From Corylus avellana (Eukaryota; Streptophyta; Magnoliopsida; Fagales; Betulaceae): 64,000 nucleotides of DNA. The stretch spans positions 38,589,142-38,653,141 of the forward strand of contig NC_081541.1 of NCBI RefSeq assembly GCF_901000735.1. The letters run 5' to 3'. Below the pieces are notes generated by a model. That model was not told the origin of the DNA, searched no databases, and saw nothing but the letters and a program-made list of their open reading frames with translations. The translations under genes were made by a program, and so were the position numbers. Shown here one piece after another: positions 60,901 to 64,000 of this stretch (position 1 is its first letter; each line of letters opens with the position of its first letter).

Positions 60901-61416
60901 CAGTACTTTTCATTTTTTCACTTTTTCAAAAATATTTTTCAAGTCATTCAGTTGAAAACACCTTTTTGATAACCTTTCCAAATGGACCCTTTATTTCATC
61001 GATTTCTGGTATCACCCTTATCTTTTTTTAAAAACCAGCAAGAAGATTCTTATTAGAAGTCACTTCGCCTCTAAATGGCCATGTCGGAAACATTGCTATA
61101 GTTTTTACTCTATTAATGATCGTGCCATTTCAAACCAACACTTAAACATTGGGTTGGAGGGAGTATAACTCTTTCGGTGGCGTAGCTTCATCTAGTTAAT
61201 GGTTATAACAATTGAACAAAGATCTTTCAATTTATTGGTTTCATTTTAATTTGTAGTCGATTCAAATGTGGGATGTTTTACATTTTAGCCTTCCCTATTT
61301 TTGATGGTTTGACATTCTATATTTTGTGTAGTGATGGATGGGATCGCACAACTCAATTGGTTTCGCTTGCTAGTTTGCTGCTTGATCCATATTATCGGAC
61401 ATTCACTGGGTTTCAG
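38588..61416 (+). CDS. Plant myotubularin, phosphatidylinositol 3-phosphatase (5' part, 14 exons; continues past the window)
   Basis: Myotubularins remove the 3-phosphate from PI3P and PI(3,5)P2 on endomembranes. The first 472 codons join in frame from exons 38588-38704, 38788-38856, 41047-41121, 44818-44889, 46751-46820, 50833-50882, 52721-53010, 53133-53206, 53283-53346, 53566-53631, 54313-54412, 54516-54629, 55217-55386 and 61332-61416. All use GT-AG. Residues about 40-135 form the PH-GRAM region ([36 protein letters not shown]). The phosphatase domain follows ([66 protein letters not shown]). The catalytic loop C-S-D-G-W-D-R is intact, with Cys443 and Arg449. Arabidopsis MTM1/MTM2 are about 840 residues, so roughly the C-terminal half is missing. 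The expected next exon (L-V-E-K-D-W-type) is not seen before 64000. Large introns are packed with transposons, but no exon is broken. Confidence 0.92.
40241..40605. mobile_element. Foldback MITE in myotubularin intron 2 with 8-9 bp target duplication
   Basis: Ends GGGAAAACTATGCTTAGCCCC and GGGGGCTAAGTGTAGTTTTCCC are inverses. The arms continue (AATTTGGTTAATGT with ACATTAACCAAATT). The flanks are AAGTTTATG before and AAGTTTATA after. The size of the duplication and long arms suit a Mutator-like non-autonomous element. The core is poly-T-rich. Confidence 0.75.
42130..43222 (-). pseudogene. 5'-truncated LINE fragment (reverse transcriptase) in myotubularin intron 3
   Basis: The minus strand reads into non-LTR reverse transcriptase: [77 protein letters not shown] 321-codon frame (43178-42213) remains open, but the active site is lost. 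FADD has become FAYD. The stretch that should carry the first catalytic Asp, between NEC and YDHINW, is deleted. RT passes directly into a 3' end like the one at 46905-47075, so the zinc-binding domain is deleted too. The poly-A side is the T run at about 42128-42140. The higher-coordinate edge abuts a copia fragment. Confidence 0.85.
43222..43725 (-). pseudogene. Ty1/copia reverse-transcriptase fragment
   Basis: The minus strand reads ...[20 protein letters not shown] then GFVAQGEHH, followed by [11 protein letters not shown]. This is the copia RVT_2 block, and upstream come relics of the V-G-C-K-W-V-x-x-V-K-F-N-P-x-G segment. Frameshifts and a truncated edge at the LINE junction show it is dead. 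Confidence 0.8.
43736..43948 (-). mobile_element. 5'-truncated retroposon with 10-bp target duplication
   Basis: CAACATCTTT occurs at 43726-43735 and 43949-43958. The insert starts with a T run, so its poly-A tail lies at the low-coordinate end and it is antisense to the host gene. It carries a LINE-like 3' tail. It interrupts sequence that probably belonged to the copia relic or its flank. Confidence 0.7.
46905..47075 (+). mobile_element. LINE 3' end in myotubularin intron 5
   Basis: The sequence around [12 protein letters not shown] matches the tail of the antisense LINE at 42213-42300 ([12 protein letters not shown]). It then has the common tail TTGTATACTTTCTGTGTGCC and a short poly-A near 47066. 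A severely 5'-truncated insertion. Confidence 0.65.
47303..47536 (-). mobile_element. SINE-like retroposon with a perfect 14-bp target duplication
   Basis: TTTAAGGCTATTTT flanks both sides (47303-47316 and 47523-47536). The 206-bp insert has its poly-A on the low-coordinate side as a T run, so it is antisense to the myotubularin gene. It is GC-richer than its surroundings and carries the 24-bp word GGTAATCCAGGAGCTTTCAC (plus CCCT/C) twice. I found no convincing tRNA-type A and B boxes, so it may be a SINE of another origin or a truncated LINE/LTR copy. Confidence 0.7.
48221..48788 (-). mobile_element. Probable solo LTR
   Basis: On the minus strand the 568-bp segment starts TGTTGGACGTGACC and ends TGCACAACA, giving TG...CA borders with TGTTG/CAACA inverted ends. 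It contains text typical of plant LTRs (ACATGGTTCCCTCAATGTG on the plus strand). No internal region or second LTR is adjacent. A clean 5-bp target duplication is not seen, so borders are provisional. Confidence 0.45.
50188..50598. mobile_element. Complete long-TIR MITE with 9-bp target duplication (Mutator-like)
   Basis: TTATTTTTT flanks the element at 50179-50187 and 50599-50607, although the A/T-rich site lowers the weight of this match. The arms GGGAAAATTACAGTTTACC... and ...GTAAACTGTAATTTTTCC fold over about 120 bp, through TTGACAGCGTTTTTCAATTCG. The core (GGTGCAAAAATGGCCAGATG) is flanked by A/T runs. It is the same family as 2155-2573. Confidence 0.8.
51000..52526. other. Intron 6 of myotubularin, mostly unassigned sequence
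   Basis: No exon is seen between 50882 and 52721. The text has LINE-like flavour (for example GGATGTAGAGCACGTTTTCTTG) and ends in a LINE tail, so it may be a heavily decayed sense LINE. I cannot support domain calls. Confidence 0.35.
52527..52610 (+). mobile_element. LINE 3' tail
   Basis: TTTCTCCTGTATACTCCATA, then TGTACC...TTTTAATGATATTTTGATTAT, then an A run. This is the 3'-end signature shared by the LINEs in this window. Confidence 0.6.
53949..54078 (-). mobile_element. 100-bp LINE 3'-end insertion with 15-bp target duplication
   Basis: TAGTTCAATTATTTA (53949-53963) and TAGTTTAATTATTTA (54064-54078) differ at one base and flank a 100-bp insert. The insert is the inverse of the common LINE tail (GTGCAAAGAGATGCAACCC, then TAGTACAC...GTATACAAG). 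A very short target-primed insertion in intron 10 of the myotubularin gene. Confidence 0.75.
55640..60290 (+). pseudogene. Sense-strand LINE, 5'-truncated and full of stops, itself interrupted
   Basis: In order: a piece of the endonuclease domain ([41 protein letters not shown]), the linker ([21 protein letters not shown]), decayed reverse transcriptase ([13 protein letters not shown] and [11 protein letters not shown] text with frameshifts at 57000-57950), the segment [11 protein letters not shown], and after the nested insert the zinc-binding region and 3' tail (TTGTATACTTCATGTGTACTAG). An A-rich tail ends near 60290. Many stops and frame changes; not functional. Confidence 0.85.
58311..59435 (-). 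pseudogene. Antisense LINE fragment inserted inside the sense LINE
   Basis: AATCATTT at 58311-58318 and 59428-59435 flanks an insert that begins with a T run (its poly-A) and the inverse LINE tail. It then reads on the minus strand through a zinc-binding RVT domain: [54 protein letters not shown]. It then runs back to [11 protein letters not shown], where it is 5'-truncated. A 156-codon frame (58881-58411) is open, but stops interrupt the rest. Confidence 0.85.
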
Positions 61417-61479
61417 GTATTAACCAGAACATCACTGGGTTATGTTTTTTTTAATGCTTTTAGTAGTAATTAGATTCTA

Positions 61480-63320
61480 TTAAAAATCAAAAGGGGCTAA
61501 CTTTAATATACATGAAGAATACAAGAGTAGCAAGAAGAAAGAGAAAAATCTAGATTTAAAATTATGATGAGAGAGAAAATCCAAAAGGAGGAAGAAGTAA
61601 ATTCCCAATCACTCTCATCCAACCTGAAAGAGATTTGGAAAAAAAAAATGATGGAAAATTATATATAAACTCCTTAGATCAACGCGCTTTGATTAAAAAC
61701 TCCCTGAGTGTTTTTTTTGGGAAATTAACTCCCTGGGGTTAATCGAAACTACAATAAACTCCCTACCGTCAAAAATTTGTAACAGCCATTAGGGCACTCA
61801 AAACTCCGCGTTTTATCTGATTAAAATATTAATTTTTTATTAATTTAATTTAAAAAATTAAATCTTAAAAAAAAAAAAAAATTGAAGGGTGGCCGCGAAC
61901 CACCCCATGGGTGGAGAGGTGGCCTGCGGGCCATCCCAAACCCCCAAGGGGGTGGCCGCGAGCCACCCCAGGGGTGGTTTGACCCCCAGGTGGTTTGGGG
62001 TGGCCTGAGCCACCCCTTGGGTGGTTAGGGCCACCTGGGGGTGGCCGCAAGCCACCCCAGGGGTGGGTTAATTTTAAAAAATTAATTTTTTTTTAAAAAA
62101 AAAAAATTAATTTTTTTAAATTAAATTAATATTTTAATCAGATAAAACTGGGAGTTTTGAGTGCCCTAATAGCTGTTAAAAAATTTTGATGGTAGGGAGT
62201 TTATTGTAGTTTCGATTAACCCAGGGAGCCAATTTCCGAAAAAAAACACTTAGGGAGTTTTTAATCAAAGCGCGTTGACCTAAGTAGTTTATATATAATT
62301 TCCCAAAAATGATTTCAATTTAAGCAATGATGCTTCAGTTCCATCGGAAGTCCTAGCACTGCTCTTCTGTCAAACATTCTGTTTAGACACAAGGTTAAAA
62401 ACATTCTACATTTCACTGATTTGATGTCTTCTAAAGCCACTTTCCCAACATGCCTAACGCACCCTCACTGAATCATGCATAACCCAAGACTTCCCAAATA
62501 AAGAGAAAACTAACGACCTATGGTCCCTGGCAATAATGCAATGTTGAAGAAGGTGAGCTGTCTCTCCACTTGCTTTGAAGATACAATACTAACTAAAAAT
62601 GCTTTTCTTGCACTTCCTAGCACTATCCACTGTCAAGATTCTACTTTGTGCTGTTGTCCAAGTGGAAAAGCCACTTTTGTCGAAACCTTTGCCTTCCAAA
62701 TGTCTCACCATGGAAAATCAACCTCTGAATCTCCTTGAAAGCCCAATGACAAGACTTCACATTGAAATTCTGATTGTTAGACAATGTCTATTTATAGAAA
62801 TTACCAACAAATTCTTGGTCCTAGTCCTACAATTCCCATTAAAAACTAGAACACCAATGATTTTCATCATTAATTCTGTGCATATACTCCGCTATGGTTG
62901 CATCTCTATCCACTGCAATTACAAACAATTTAGGAAAAATGTGTTTCAGGGGCACCTCTCTGCATTATAAATCTTGCCAAAAGTGGATGCGACTCTCGTC
63001 CCTAACATTAAATCTTATATATTTCAAAAACATTTAGGAGCGACTTCTAATGTGCTTTCACAAACTTGCACCCTTAACTTCACAAACTTGTAGATTATTG
63101 TCAAAGTCATTTCCCCAGAAGAGTTTGGTCAGAAGCACCAAGGTTCCTAATATCCACACCTCAAGATTTAGTTGGGGAACAAACTTTATCCCAATTTCCA
63201 AGTGGTACTTCTCCTCATCTGCTACAACAAGCCTACCACACCACCCACAGCCAAAAACCTCCAAAAAAGAGAAATGTAATTTGCAATCTTTCTTATCAGA
63301 AAGAAACTTGTCCTCACTTT
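61480..63320 (-). pseudogene. Antisense LINE fragment split by a MITE
   Basis: The inverse LINE tail is at about 61480-61550. Beyond the MITE (61653-62304) the minus strand shows decayed zinc-binding-domain text near 62560-62700 (ILTVDSARK-like) and more N-terminal LINE text up to about 63320. It is very degenerate; limits are approximate. Confidence 0.55.
61653..62304. mobile_element. 652-bp long-TIR element with perfect 9-bp target duplication and GC-rich tandem core
   Basis: AAAAATGAT occurs at 61644-61652 and 62305-62313. The arms, GGAAAATTATATATAAACT... and ...AGTTTATATATAATTTCCC, fold over about 200 bp. The core at 61885-62068 is built from GGGTGGCCGCGAGCCACCCC-like units repeated about four times with variation. 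The 9-bp duplication and long arms indicate a Mutator-superfamily non-autonomous element. Confidence 0.88.
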
Positions 63321-63359
63321 TCTAATTTTACTGAATTTGTGGACGTGTTCTTTTTTTCT

Positions 63360-63447
63360 CCCTAATTGAGGGTATCTCTTGTATACTTCCTTTGTACTTG
63401 GGTCCCTTTTTGGTTTTCTATTGAGATTGATTTACTTATAAAACAAA
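63360..63447 (+). mobile_element. LINE 3' tail on the plus strand
   Basis: GTATCTCTTGTATACTTCCT, then TTGTACTTGGGT, then a short A-rich end near 63446. It lies between antisense LINE pieces, so it is another nested insertion or a rearrangement. Confidence 0.55.
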
Positions 63448-63449
63448 AT

Positions 63450-64000
63450 TGCAGTTTTTCTTATCTTGGCAACACATAATGTCATAGGATAAAACAGCAT
63501 ACAGTAAGTAGGTAAACTAGATAGAGTACTTTTAGTCAAGATGATTCTTCCTCCTTTTGATAAGTATATATTCTTTGATGTCAGCTGACCTTTCCATTCT
63601 TTCCACAAATACACTTCAAGCTGATCTAGCCTTATAACACAAACCAAGCAGCAAATAAGAGTCGGTCTTTGGAAGGGAGCGAACCTTACACCCTAGTACC
63701 TTGCTATCCATCCCACATCTTCTACCTCCTCAACTGGATCCAGCACACCCTTTCCCAAGTTCATTTTCAAACCTGAGACTGCCTCAATAAAGGTAAGATA
63801 TATCATAGCGAAAGAAGCTCCTCTGGGCTCTTTCCATTATGATGACAAGCATTCTGATTTGAGACTTAGGACTCTCCCACTTTAGGCTTTATTTCTTCAT
63901 TCTTTTTTTGTCGTGCTGGATTATAGTTTTAGCTACATGTTCAGCAGTGTTTAGGAACTGAAATTGTCTTGCACTTGAAGTCTTACCTATGTCTTATGGG
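63450..64000 (-). pseudogene. Antisense LINE reverse-transcriptase fragment at the right edge
   Basis: The minus strand reads WKGQLTSKNIYLSKGGRIIL then TKSTLSSLPTYC, the conserved block after the palm domain of plant LINEs. Further up it has GLKMNLGKGVLDPVEE-like text near 63700-63790. Stops interrupt it and it continues past the window. Confidence 0.7.

Larger units (their letters stand above)
55453..60990. mobile_element. hAT-like foldback element split by a LINE, filling myotubularin intron 13
   Basis: The left end GGGCCCTGTTTGGTAAAG (55473 region) and right end CCTTTCCAAATGGACCC (about 60975-60992) are inverses, and GTTATCCAAACAAGTTT words occur in both arms. The right half includes a GC-rich core (60440-60770; GGAGGCCGGCCTCC and many GGTGG/CCACC words). 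The left half ends near 55635, where the LINE begins. A target duplication is not clear. Confidence 0.55.
61417..64000. other. Start of myotubularin intron 14 (open at the right edge)
   Basis: After the GTATTA donor at 61417 no further myotubularin exon is seen. The stretch consists of antisense LINE pieces, one MITE and a sense LINE tail, listed separately. Confidence 0.6.

Noticed and set aside
61858..62055. Minus-strand frames rich in His-Pro-Gly
   Set aside because: Translation of the GGGTGGCC tandem core of the MITE at 61653-62304.
1..64000. tRNA, rRNA, CRISPR arrays, operons or organelle insertions
   Set aside because: None seen on reading both strands. The gene structure is eukaryotic nuclear throughout, although a tRNA could be missed by eye.

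Overview
The window is nuclear DNA from a flowering plant, most likely a woody eudicot. It is strongly AT-rich and has GT-AG introns with T-rich acceptors. Its three recognisable gene families are plant-type (a GABA-transporter-like AAAP permease, a DUF3475/DUF668 PSK-SIMULATOR-like protein and a plant myotubularin). Introns and spacers are full of plant LINE, copia, MITE and CACTA-like remnants. I cannot name the species. All calls come from reading the sequence; no search was run.

Layout. 1-2000: the 5' part of a possible minus-strand gene with a P-loop-like exon, low confidence. 2000-5360: TE-derived spacer with a 100-N gap (2574-2673). 5362-22464: two head-to-tail copies of an ~8.6 kb unit, separated by a second 100-N gap (13865-13964). 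Each copy carries a complete seven-exon GAT1-like transporter gene (7277-12081 and 15878-20682; 447 residues each, identical in the reading frames compared). 22465-32300: AT-rich intergenic DNA with MITEs and small TE scraps. 33587-35398: an intact single-exon coding region for a 603-residue DUF3475/DUF668 protein, with a probable 5'-leader intron. 38588 to beyond the right edge: a plant myotubularin (PI 3-phosphatase) gene. Fourteen exons, 472 codons in frame, run from the N-terminus through the catalytic CX5R loop; the 3' part lies outside the window.

The myotubularin introns are a TE trap. They hold antisense and sense LINE pieces, a copia fragment, a probable solo LTR, a SINE-like retroposon, and foldback elements, several with clear target-site duplications. 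The intron that splits the catalytic loop is 5.9 kb. It contains a hAT-like foldback element invaded by a sense LINE, which was itself invaded by an antisense LINE.

The genes do not form a pathway and are ordinary separate plant genes. The points most worth a second look are: the near-identical transporter duplication next to an assembly gap, with an abrupt step in divergence; a recurring foldback-element architecture with GC-rich GGTGGCC-type cores; and the nested-TE intron in the myotubularin catalytic loop. I did not find a convincing new biological system.
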